From Bremia lactucae (Eukaryota > Oomycota > Peronosporomycetes > Peronosporales > Peronosporaceae): a DNA stretch of 64,000 nt. Where the stretch lies: contig NW_027152213.1 of NCBI RefSeq assembly GCF_004359215.1, forward strand, positions 2,133,002 to 2,197,001. Reading direction: 5' to 3'. The notes below the pieces were generated by a model. The model did no database searches, was not told the DNA's origin, and saw nothing but the letters and a program-made list of their open reading frames with translations. Positions 44,286 through 54,120 of this stretch are shown one piece after another. Numbering within the stretch: the stretch's first letter is position 1; each line of letters starts with the position of its first letter. A program made the translations under genes and the position numbers.

Positions 44286-44918
44286 TAGACATTCTATTAA
44301 TCAGCTGTTCGGGCAAAAGCCACGGCTCCTTTTCAGGAAGATGAGACATTTTACTGTCTTCACTCCCCTGAGTAGTACCCACTGAAGCAGGAGTACCACA
44401 AGAACTTTTCTTACGATGGCTTACGCCATCGTCATCACCACGCATAGAAATATGTGCGAACGACGGCACGGGAGACGGTACTGGCGCTGAGGAATCATCC
44501 TCATCGTCGGACAGTGGCGAATACTACCAGCACGTCTACTCGAATGAGCCCCCTCATTCGAAGGCTCATAATCAGCCGCCTGACGGGTATCAGGCGACTG
44601 TTCCATCCTCCCCGAGTCGGCCATTTCGTCCGACTCGCACTCATAATCGACCTCTAAAGAGGGGTCGTACTCACGTGGTGAATCACCACGTGCACTCGCA
44701 ACACCAAGTGTTGTGCGAGTGGAAGACACTACGGTAGACGGAACGTCTACCGCAAGAGATAACAATGCGTCACCCGCGGCTGCACGAACCGCAGCCGAAG
44801 GTTCAACACTATCCTCACCCCGCATGAATTGTTCCTTCATGCGATGGAATTTAAAATGATGGATCTGACCAATCAAAATCATTTTAAAAATTAAGTGGTC
44901 ATTTAGCGACCACTCCAC
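44286..44918 (-). pseudogene. Antisense ORF of the L1 element (second copy)
   Basis: Starts 42 bp inside the 3' LTR with MEWSLNDHLIFKMILIGQ and reads away from it on the minus strand, opposite to the LTR's direction. It goes on VEPSAAVRAAAGDALLSLAV, MADSGRMEQSPDTRQAADYE, then after one frameshift near 44515 PVPSFAHISMRGDDDGVSHR, SSCGTPASVGTTQGSEDSK and EKEPWLLPEQLINRMS up to the gap. The matching start (MEWSLCDHLIFK) is also seen next to the LTR at 27888. The product is acidic and unlike any domain I know. One frame break only, so it decayed recently or the break is a sequencing error. Confidence 0.6.
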
Positions 44919-44959
44919 CTAATGACATTCAGAGTGATTGTCGTTTAAGGGAGGGGTGA

Positions 44960-45410
44960 TGTAACGGGGTGTATCGTTACATGAAATTAACAATAAAAGA
45001 TTGTTAATTAATATTATCCAAAAGGTAGATAATATTTGGAGGAAATTACTTTAAATAGTAATTTCCTGAATTCTTATCCATAAATAGGTATAGACCATTA
45101 TGTCTATTTATTCCGCAGACTAATCAGCTGTAGAAGTAATCAAAGAGAGTTACGAGATAAGATAGATAAGAATTCATTTACATGTTTAGTATTAGTTTAT
45201 AGTTAAGACAACATTTACAAAGATAGATTAACAAAGACACTTAACTATATTAATACAGTTTTCATTTTACCCTCTTAAGCTAACTTGCCTTAAGAGAAGT
45301 CTTCCTCTACACGTACAGTGTACGTTACTTAACGAGAGGCACCACTCACATCTGAAGCAGTGTGAAGTGGACTTGTACTGAAGCAGTACAAGTCGCAGTG
45401 CCCCGTTACA
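44960..45410 (+). repeat. L1 LTR (3' LTR of a plus-strand element)
   Basis: 451 bp, TGTAACGGGG to CCCCGTTACA, after the polypurine tract AAGGGAGGGGTGA. Nearly identical to the LTR at 51530-51978; I count only a handful of differences in reading them side by side. Confidence 0.9.
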
Positions 45411-45420
45411 AATGACGCCA

Positions 45421-45545
45421 TAATTTGATTGGTCAGATTCTTCCTGGCTGGGTGGTCAAAGCAAGCTTGAGTGGGTGCAAATAACAAGTAATTTGATTGG
45501 TCAGATTCCACGTGTGCTGGGTGGAAATAGCAACTTGGGTGCACC
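45421..45545 (+). repeat. Two-copy tandem repeat of about 68 bp
   Basis: TAATTTGATTGGTCAGATTC occurs at 45421 and again at 45489, each followed by a related stretch (GGCTGGGTGG / GTGCTGGGTGG, then AGCAA...TTG and GGGTGCA). Each copy contains ATTGG, an inverted CCAAT box. It may belong to the upstream region of the gene at 46058 or to the SINE-like sequence next to it. Confidence 0.7.
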
Positions 45546-45621
45546 TTACGCTAATTATCCTAGTAAAGTTTCAGATAATTTAGAATTTTCAGATGAACCT
45601 TTAATTTTCGATAGTTATATG

Positions 45622-45890
45622 GTACCGATCTCAGTGGCCGAGTGGTTAAGCACTGGAACTGGGACCGGGAGGTACGTGGATCGATACCCGCGGAGGACGG
45701 TACGATGACACATCGCCGGAGATAGGCTAAAAAGCAGACGAGCAATCATCCAATGGATGGCCGCCCTGCCAACCCGCACCGAAGGTGTGTGATAGTTGGG
45801 TGGGAGGAGGCCCTGTAGCCGAAATTCCCCATAGTGTAATGAGGGGTGCGGGGTTCCAATAAGAGAACTTCGTCAAAATTGAATCCCTAG
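45622..45890 (+). mobile_element. tRNA-derived SINE-like element
   Basis: A tRNA-like head of about 83 nt: A-box TGGCCGAGTGGT (45635-45646), as in tRNA-Ser/Leu, and B-box GGATCGATACC (45678-45688). GTACCG at 45622 pairs with CGGTAC at 45698-45703 as an acceptor stem. The anticodon arm is not canonical, so it is not a working tRNA. A body of about 190 bp follows (GTGGGAGGAGGCCCTGTAGCCG ... GAGGGGTGCGGGG). No clear poly-A or simple-repeat tail is visible. Confidence 0.5.
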
Positions 45891-46057
45891 TAAAGTTCAT
45901 CTATATCTGGTTGCCGACGCGTGTGTTACACCATTGATTAATATAATCTGGCATATATATAATCGATACCCCTTGATGTGCACCACACCACATCAATGAT
46001 TAACAGTTGTAATTGTTATTGTGCATCAATCATAGAATTCGTCACAATAAAATAAAT

Positions 46058-47184
46058 ATGGGAGCTGGGCCATCTTTATGCACGTTTCTGAAGAGTATAA
46101 ATGACGATGACCTTGCCAAGCTCATTGAAAGTGTGCGTGAATCCGTTTTTATCGATGTAAGTAACACAGACACTTGCTTGTATTGCCGAATTCAGGCTTA
46201 CAAACTCGAGCCACAGCGCATCGAGAAAATGTTTTCACTCGCGAGGCAGCACTACTTCGAAGGTCCGTCGCAGATTATTTTAAACAATTTACAAGCTTCT
46301 CAGCTCAGTGTCTATGCGTAATAGAAATTAGTAGACAGCTTCCTAGCGATTTCAGCACAATCGGTACAGTCGTAACGCTGAGCACGTCGGTAGTGCATCA
46401 ACCCCCACAAGTAGCAAACATGCCCTCAGCTTCGCCGCTGCTGAATGAATTATTTCCACCACCAAACTTGTCTGCGATGACGACAGCTTCCATATCGGCC
46501 GATATGCATTCAGTTTCCATGATGTCAAGCACAGATGTGATGGAGACAGTTAGTCCTTACGACGAGCATTTAGGAGTAGCTCGTGGAAAATATTTGATGA
46601 ATGCCCTTTGGACTTTTGAAGGTCATCGTCTTTGTAAATTGCAAACAGCTACAAAGATGTCGCAGAAAAAAACACAACGACATGAATTGGAAAATGATAG
46701 TAATCATTCTAGTGGCTCGTTGACTGAGGCTATCATACCGTCTAAGAACAAGGTTGATACAAATGGACAAGTTGTCATGTATGGGAGCTGTGGGCGCGAT
46801 AAAAGATATGCACGTTGTTCCGTGTGCTACTTCAGGGGTCTCCGATGTAACACTGCTCATTACTGTGCGTGTTGTTTAAAAGCGGTTTGCATTCGACCTC
46901 GAGTATACCCTGGCGAAGAACATTCGAAAATCTGCTGGAATGTCCTTCATATGGACAACGAGATCATAAACCGCGTTATGAAAACGAAAAAGCGCAAGCT
47001 TAATTCAGATGCAGGAGTCGCTAAAGGTTTAGAAGCTAGTGGTAGTGCGACACATTTGAGGTCTCTCGAAACAGAAGATAGCGGCTATAGGCACCAGAAA
47101 TCTAATCAAGGAACTTTATGTATGCTCGAGAAACCATTGGCTTCGTCTTTCGAAGCGGATGAGAACGGTGCTGTCAACTTGTAG
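46058..47184 (+). CDS. Cys-rich zinc-binding protein, unknown (PiggyBac-tail-like)
   Basis: Best model: 46058-46156, 46196-46317 and 46356-47184, 349 residues. Both introns are unusually short (39 and 38 bp); the first may be retained because it is in frame, the second is needed to join the frames. The N-terminus starts MGAGPSLCTFLKSINDDDLA. A Ser/Thr-rich middle and a basic KMSQKKTQRHE stretch follow. The C-terminal third holds RCSVCYFRGLRCNTAHYCAC, then C, and CWNVLH: a C-x2-C ... C-x2-C ... C ... C-x3-H pattern like the zinc-binding tail of PiggyBac transposases. No transposase core is present, so this may be a captured tail or an independent zinc domain. Its stop is 193 bp from the convergent RRM gene's stop. 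Confidence 0.55.
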
Positions 47185-47377
47185 TCATATACGGAAGCAT
47201 TAAGGAACGACCACTAGTTGAAGTGACCAATTTCGATTTGAGAAGCTCAAAAAAGTGCCGCACTCGTATTTGTTAACCGGGGCAGCTGATGGTGCTGGCA
47301 ACCGTTTATATAAGTAAGGAACGTATCAAAAGGAATAGAACAGTACACGACAATGCCAAAATGCGCAAGGGCTGGGA

Positions 47378-49724
47378 TCAGTACCGCGGAGAAGGACGAC
47401 GCGAATTGTCTCGTGGCTGGTGATCGCGCCCTCGTTGCTGAAGCGGAACTCGGTCTCGAAACAAACGATCTCGATCCCCCGTAGCTAGCGGACCTCGTTC
47501 GCGATTTCGACTGCGATCGCGACTTCGATCTCTTTGGCGTGATTGTATCGGCAGAGCCCAACTTCCTGGATCAGCACCAGGGCCATGCATAGGACCAAGG
47601 GCAGTGGCAGGGAGTGCAGGAAACTGGTACGCTTTGGAAAAAGATACACGCATGTGCGAATCCGGGTATGCCATGTTGTCGAGTCGAAGGAGGGCCATAA
47701 TAGCTTCATCCATTGATCCCATTTCAACTAACGCCATCTTGGGGTTATTTTGCAAATAGTGAAAGTTCTTGACAAAGCCAAATTGCGCAAAGTGGTCGAC
47801 AAAAGCATTTTGATTGCGCTGCAGTTCCGACGGAATACCTGAAATATGAAGCAGAGGGCACGGCGACACAGCCTCTTCCGGACTACGCCGTCGATAGCGG
47901 TGAAGCGGTGACCCCGTAAAGTCAAGAGTATTTTCAATTTCAAAGCGGTCTGCGTCAGCATGCGGCATCGAGACGCTTGTATGCTTTGAGTAGTCCACCC
48001 GTAGTTTTTTTCCAAAGACGAATACACCATCTAAATGGTCTAATGCTGACGTCGACTTAATTCGAAATCGATGAAACATGGCAACAAAGCAAAGTGAGTC
48101 ACAAAATTTTGGCTACCGAAAAAACTAAGAACTTACATGAACTTCATTGACGAATTGAATCAGAGCCGTATCTCGCTTCCGAAACATAATTTTGATACGA
48201 AGGACATCACCAAAGCAGCCAAACAGTGTGAAGAGGCGGTGTGGGCTCTGTCACGAAACAAAAACATTAATTGGGAAGCACTTTACGCGCTAGAAACTCG
48301 TTTGGCTTACCACCAGCTCCCGATCAATGTTGCTACAAATTAAAGCAGGTGACGGTCGAGTATCGCCTCGAATAGCACGTCCAGTCGAATGTTGAGGTAA
48401 ATCACGTCCATTACGAGTATCACTAGGTCTGTCCATATTCAAACGTTCATCATAGCGCGAAACAGCATTACGGTTGCTTCGCGGGTCAGGTGCGTATTCA
48501 TCACCATGTCCAACACCAGGAGCGTTCATAACGCCGCGGTAGTTAAGCTCATCAATGCGTAAAGGGAGGTTACTATATCCTCGCTCCCGAGGAGCATCTC
48601 GCTGATCAGAAGAGATGGAAATAATCGGTTCGTTTTCATTATGAGATTCCGGTCGACCTCCTGGGCCGGGAGGAAGATTTGGGTTTGTGTAATCGCGCGA
48701 TCGGTCGTCATTATAGCGAACACGAAGCTCCGGGTGGCGTGAAAACACAATACTGAGTTGGTTACAGCCAGTGTAAATATCACGCCCATCCAATGCCGAC
48801 TGTGCTGCTTGAGCTTGATCTACTGATTCCATCTGCACAAGCGCCTTGAATTCATTGTCTTTCCAAAAAGTGACAATCTTCTGAACATTGCCAAACTTTT
48901 GGAAAACCTATCGTAAAACGTACATTCGTAAGCTTTTCATGTAAGCAATCAATAAAAACACTAAAGGCCTATGGATCGAGTACCTGTTGTAGTACATCAA
49001 CCGTGACGTCGTATTCGATCTTGGAGACGGATACCATTAATATTTGATTTGGTGGACCAATACCACGACGAGGACCTTCGTGCTGAATTAACCCACCTGG
49101 ACATCATTAAAGCAATGAAAACTTATTAGATTTTAGCTTCAAGATACCCTCATCACCAGTAATTTGGTAAAAACCTCCAGTATCCATCAACATGTCTTGT
49201 TGGGATGGGTAGTGCATGGGTTGTAGCTGGTGATACGGAGAAGCTCTGGACGGCTGGTGCTGCTGATACGTCGACGGTATATCACGCTCAATGATTTCAC
49301 CACGCGTGCTAAAGTCAAAGAAAATTTTCTTGCCGCGAATCTGAGCTTCACGTGTCTGATAAAAGGTGACAAGATTAGAAGCCGACACGATGTCTGGCAA
49401 TTGGACGAATGCTTGGCGTTTCTGAGAAACCATGAGGCACTTTTCAACAACTGCGAACGGGCAGCAGAGCGCAAGGAGCTCGCTCTCCAGACAGTCAGCT
49501 GGCAGACCACAGACAAAGACAACCTGCGTGGGTTTGCAAGGAAAGTACAGGACAACGAAGTAAGCGAGTAGGTCGGGATAGAGGCGAATCTCCTGCTGCA
49601 GGCAAAGAACCAAGGAAAGTCAAAGTCAAGTAATTACCCGCGATGCCGACTGCGAGCTGCGCTGGCGCTTCGACGGGTCAAGGTTTTCGCCACCTTCAAA
49701 CTGGCGCTTCATGTCTCCGATCAT
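47378..49724 (-). CDS. PTB / hnRNP-L type RNA-binding protein, four RRMs
   Basis: Six exons: 49724-49638, 49523-49148, 49096-48984, 48907-48311, 48247-48137 and 48055-47378, giving 653 residues with all phases consistent. RRM1 (about 30-105) begins VVFVCGLPADCLESELLALC; RRM2 (about 168-250) NQILMVSVSKIEYDVTVDVL with KFGNV; RRM3 (about 375-455) ALICSNIDRELVSPHRLFTL with GCFGDV and HLDGVFVFGKKLRVDYSKH; RRM4 (about 495-575) CPLLHISGIPSELQ. The odd RNP motifs without aromatic residues in some domains are typical of PTB and hnRNP L. The tail is rich in Arg-Asp and Arg-Ser. Such proteins bind pyrimidine- or CA-rich RNA and regulate splicing, stability and translation. Introns are 51-114 bp; the acceptor before exon 6 (TTAAG) is chosen because it restores the RRM3 spacing. 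Confidence 0.87.
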
Positions 49725-50167
49725 AGTCAAGAGAGAGTGGGGGGAGGACGCCGGGAGAAAGTCGACGGGAGAAGGAGCAAGGTCACAGGAGAGACAAGCG
49801 GCGGCAAGAGGTAAGAAGCGACCGCGTAAGCCAATACGGAGAGCTACAAGATTAATTGAACGTCAGTGGACTCGTGAACTATGGGCAACTACGCATGCCA
49901 CGCGAAGGGAGACAAAGTACATTAAGGGACAACGACGCGACTCGTACGTGTTGCTGGAGCGTACCGTGAACTAAGTCTGAGAAGTGTCTGGTATCTACGA
50001 GGTTCGTAAATTTAGGGCTTTAGCAGCTCGTGTATGTAAAAGAAGGGATGTTTTAGCTCTCAGAGAATATTTAATCTTTGCTGTCATGCGATGATTGGCT
50101 AGTGTTATTGCAGTTTCAGTAATTCCACGGTCTATTTACAGCAACTGCTTCCCCCGTCGTCCCGCTC

Positions 50168-50176
50168 CCTCATTTG
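50168..50176 (+). promoter_or_regulatory. Possible initiator element upstream of ARF1
   Basis: CCTCATTTG, 66-74 bp before the ARF1 start codon, resembles the oomycete initiator core (CTCATTYY). Single motif match only; no expression evidence. Confidence 0.3.
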
Positions 50177-50223
50177 TGAATCGCGCCCCGAAGAAAAGAC
50201 GAAAACTGATAAGCGATAGCTAG

Positions 50224-50920
<697 letters not shown>

Positions 50921-51481
50921 ACAGCAAGCGCTCGACGTACCCAATGCGCCGGCCCGTAGTAGGAGAGATATAGACGTCTATATATCATGGGTGATTGGCG
51001 CTGGTATAATTTTGCACTTTATCATTCCGATTATCTTTGCCTTTTAAAGTGATTTTTTGCAAGCGTGTGGCCAAAAGTCGTGTCGCTGTCTAGAATGCCT
51101 GGCAGTTGTCACAAAGATGCGTTTAATTCGCTCTTGCAATTCAATAATTCGCTTTTCAGGTGTACAGGTGTCCCTTAAATATTTTATCTACTCATAACTT
51201 ATAACCTAACATAACTTATAGGATATTGGCTCGTTTTATGGTTGTCGTCTAACTTATAACTAATAACTAATAAGATTTGGAGAAAACATACATTTTTCCT
51301 AGAAGATTTAGTAACCAGCACATTACGAAGCTAGTGCAGCCAGGAATCCAAGGTTAGTTGCGTATTGGCTGCTGTACGTATAGAAAATTCAGAGGTGTCG
51401 GATGCGCCTACTAAAGGCCCTATCAAAAGGATTTGACAGATCAAGAAGTGTAGCAGTAATAGTTAAGGAGTTAAGCTTTTT
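50921..51481. other. Intergenic region downstream of ARF1
   Basis: No gene seen. Contains a short run of near-repeats (ATAACTTATAACCTAACATAACTTATAGG, 51194-51250) made of TAACTTATA units. Ends at an L2 LTR fragment. Confidence 0.5.
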
Positions 51482-51529
51482 TGTAGGCGGACGCGTTGTA
51501 ATGCGGCCACGCTCTACTTAGACACACAC
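51482..51529 (-). repeat. L2 LTR fragment, 48 bp
   Basis: TGTAGGCGGACGCGTTGTAATGC... matches the end of the L2 LTR and stops exactly where the L1 LTR begins (51530), so an L1 element inserted into an L2 LTR or recombined with it. Confidence 0.8.
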
Positions 51530-51978
51530 TGTAACGGGGTGTATCGTTACATGAAATTAACAATAAAAGATTGTTAATTAATATTATCCAAAAGATAGAT
51601 AATATTTGGAGGAAATTACTTTAAATAGTAATTTCCTGAATTCTTATCCATAAATAGGTATAGACCATTATGTCTATTTATTCCGCAGACTAATCAGCTG
51701 TAGAAGTAATCAAAGAGAGTTACGAGATAAGATAGATAAGAATTCATTTATATGTTTAGTATTAGTTTATAGTTAAGACAACATTTACAAAGATAGATTA
51801 ACAAAGACACTTAACTATATTAATACAGTTTTCATTTTACCCTTAAGTTAACTTGTCTTAAGGGAAGTCTTCCTCTGCACGTACAGTGTACGTTACTTAA
51901 CGAGAGGCACCACTCACATCTGAAGCAGTGTGAAGTGGACTTGTACTGAAACAGTACAAGTCGCAGTGCCCCGTTACA
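51530..51978 (+). repeat. L1 5' LTR
   Basis: 449 bp, TGTAACGGGG...CCCCGTTACA, followed by CC and TGGTAGCACTTTGTAG as primer binding site. The last 110 bp contain consecutive inverted repeats, including GACTTGTACTG / CAGTACAAGTC with a 3-base loop. Confidence 0.92.
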
Positions 51979-52028
51979 CCTGGTAGCACTTTGTAGTCCG
52001 TCCAAGGACCACATTTCCCACATTTAAC

Positions 52029-53153
52029 ATGGACATGTTAGATGGTAGTGGGAATACGCATCACGTTTCCCCTGAAAGCTACTCCTTTCTAAGTGATATA
52101 GAAAGGAGTGCGGTTGAACGAATGAGTTCATCCGTAGGAAACGATGCAATCCTGGCATTACTGTCCAACTTAGACAGAGATGCCCTCCATTCAACCGTCG
52201 CCAAGTTCATACAACATGAACTTGACGAGATGAAGGAAAAAGTAGCCTTGCTGAATCAGCAAGGCTCTCAACAGGCGGAACTGTTGAGATTACAACAGGT
52301 ACAGACCCCTGTACCTGGGATGACGCAAACGCGTCGTCCCGAAACTCTGAAGATTGACATCTCAAAATATAGGGGAGTCGAAGAAGACTCCCTTTTGAGA
52401 TGGTTTGTCGAATTAGACGATGCCATAAGGGCACGTCACATTATCGACGAGCAAATGCAAATCGCATTCGCTCAATCAAATCTGGCAGGTCGTGCCAAAA
52501 CTTGGGCATTGGGCCTTAAGTTACGCGACCCATATGTTTTTGGGTCGCTGGAGGTTTTTAAAACCCGACTCAAACAGACGTTTGAGCCACCAAGGGCTGA
52601 GTTCAGAGCTCGTTCAGAGCTTCTGAAACTTAAGCAAGGCAAGCGTGATGTGCACGCATATGCCCAGCACATACGACTCTTAGCGAGTTGTATTACCAAT
52701 AACCCAGTCCATGAACACACGTTGATTACGGTGTTCATGCAAGGTCTTACGGATGGTCCCGTAAAGACCCACCTGTTCCGCTTGGAACTGGATACGCTTG
52801 AAGAAGCAATATCCGTAGCGGAACAGGAGGACTTTAGCTTGAGACAGGCTCAAGCAAGTTCGTCATCATATCGTCCACCTAGACGACACGAACTAGGAGG
52901 TCCAGAACCCATGGACCTTTCCTATGTCGAAAGCGAGAAACCTCGCTTTTCGAATAATAAGCGATCGCAGAAATGCCATCGCTGCCAAAAATTGGGACAT
53001 TACGCTCATGAGTGTAGTGCCCCACGTCCAGCACCAAAAGGTACTGAACGTAATTTTGGATCGTATGCCAAAAAGGGCAACGGTCGCGGATCCGACGTTG
53101 TTGCGAAATCGCAACAGCGAGGCGGACCGCCAAAAAATGGACGGGGTCAGTAG
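52029..53153 (+). CDS. Intact L1 Gag polyprotein
   Basis: 374 codons without interruption. The N-terminal part has a coiled-coil segment (IQHELDEMKEKVALLNQQGS); the retrotransposon-Gag domain follows with RWFVELDDAIRARHIIDEQM, AKTWALGLKLRDPYVFGS and LLKLKQGKRDVHAYAQHIRL; the CCHC knuckle is CHRCQKLGHYAHEC at about residues 316-329; the C-terminus is basic. Gag packages the RNA in cytoplasmic particles. At 53132-53138 the in-frame heptamer A AAA AAT precedes a stem-loop and the stop codon, and the protease frame continues in -1. The start is the first ATG, 50 bp after the LTR. This is the only uninterrupted retroelement gene in the window, so the copy is young. Confidence 0.92.
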   Translation: MDMLDGSGNTHHVSPESYSFLSDIERSAVERMSSSVGNDAILALLSNLDRDALHSTVAKFIQHELDEMKEKVALLNQQGSQQAELLRLQQVQTPVPGMTQTRRPETLKIDISKYRGVEEDSLLRWFVELDDAIRARHIIDEQMQIAFAQSNLAGRAKTWALGLKLRDPYVFGSLEVFKTRLKQTFEPPRAEFRARSELLKLKQGKRDVHAYAQHIRLLASCITNNPVHEHTLITVFMQGLTDGPVKTHLFRLELDTLEEAISVAEQEDFSLRQAQASSSSYRPPRRHELGGPEPMDLSYVESEKPRFSNNKRSQKCHRCQKLGHYAHECSAPRPAPKGTERNFGSYAKKGNGRGSDVVAKSQQRGGPPKNGRGQ

Positions 53154-53171
53154 GGGCGCAACGCCCTACTG
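53132..53171 (+). promoter_or_regulatory. -1 programmed frameshift signal (gag to pol)
   Basis: Slippery heptamer A AAA AAT (53132-53138) in the Gag frame, a 9-nt spacer, then a stem-loop at 53148-53171: CAGTAGGGGCG pairs with CGCCCTACTG, one bulged G, loop CAA. The gag stop lies in the stem. A -1 slip gives KKWTGSVGAQRPTDPATSRE and runs into the protease. The same arrangement is kept in the reversed copy at 54250-54211. Confidence 0.75.
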
Positions 53172-53407
53172 ATCCAGCAACCTCAAGAGAATTTGCAAAT
53201 CTCTTGACAAAAGTTGCTCCAGACACACAATCATTATGTGTCTCTGCACCTGGTGATGAGGTATCCCTCATCACCTTGAAGTTGAAAGTGACAAATGATT
53301 TGTCACTTAAAGCCCTAGTGGACTGCGGAGCGTCGAATAACTTTATTCGTCGCCAGTCACTAGAGGGTAGTAGGCTCAAATATATTGAGCGCGACATCCC
53401 TCCAACG
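53154..53407 (+). CDS. L1 Pol N-terminus (protease), cut by gap
   Basis: The -1 frame is open from about 53051 through the gag stop to the gap at 53408. It encodes a linker (RPTDPATSREFANLLTKVAP) and the start of the aspartic protease: LKLKVTNDLSLKALVDCGAS then NNFIRR. The catalytic triplet is D-C-G where most retroelements have D-S-G or D-T-G. No independent start is needed if frameshifting is used. The rest of Pol is in the gap or missing. Confidence 0.75.
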
Positions 53408-54120
53408 NNNNNNNNNNNNNNNNNNNNNNNNNNNNNNNNNNNNNNNNNNNNNNNNNNNNNNNNNNNNNNNNNNNNNNNNNNNNNNNNNNNNNNNNNNNNN
53501 NNNNNNNNNNNNNNNNNNNNNNNNNNNNNNNNNNNNNNNNNNNNNNNNNNNNNNNNNNNNNNNNNNNNNNNNNNNNNNNNNNNNNNNNNNNNNNNNNNNN
53601 NNNNNNNNNNNNNNNNNNNNNNNNNNNNNNNNNNNNNNNNNNNNNNNNNNNNNNNNNNNNNNNNNNNNNNNNNNNNNNNNNNNNNNNNNNNNNNNNNNNN
53701 NNNNNNNNNNNNNNNNNNNNNNNNNNNNNNNNNNNNNNNNNNNNNNNNNNNNNNNNNNNNNNNNNNNNNNNNNNNNNNNNNNNNNNNNNNNNNNNNNNNN
53801 NNNNNNNNNNNNNNNNNNNNNNNNNNNNNNNNNNNNNNNNNNNNNNNNNNNNNNNNNNNNNNNNNNNNNNNNNNNNNNNNNNNNNNNNNNNNNNNNNNNN
53901 NNNNNNNNNNNNNNNNNNNNNNNNNNNNNNNNNNNNNNNNNNNNNNNNNNNNNNNNNNNNNNNNNNNNNNNNNNNNNNNNNNNNNNNNNNNNNNNNNNNN
54001 NNNNNNNNNNNNNNNNNNNNNNNNNNNNNNNNNNNNNNNNNNNNNNNNNNNNNNNNNNNNNNNNNNNNNNNNNNNNNNNNNNNNNNNNNNNNNNNNNNNN
54101 NNNNNNNNNNNNNNNNNNNN
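53408..54120. other. Assembly gap (713 N)
   Basis: 713 N between two inverted L1 copies. Unlike the three 100-N gaps, this size looks estimated. Frames drawn across it have no meaning. Confidence 0.95.

Noticed and set aside
45622..45704. Functional tRNA-Ser or tRNA-Leu gene
   Set aside because: A- and B-boxes fit, but the anticodon arm has an 8-base loop and the T stem is imperfect; SINE-like is more likely.
49711..49974. 87-codon basic frame on the plus strand at the start of the PTB-type gene
   Set aside because: It overlaps exon 1 of the PTB-type gene in antisense, is Arg-rich because of local base composition, and has no features of its own.
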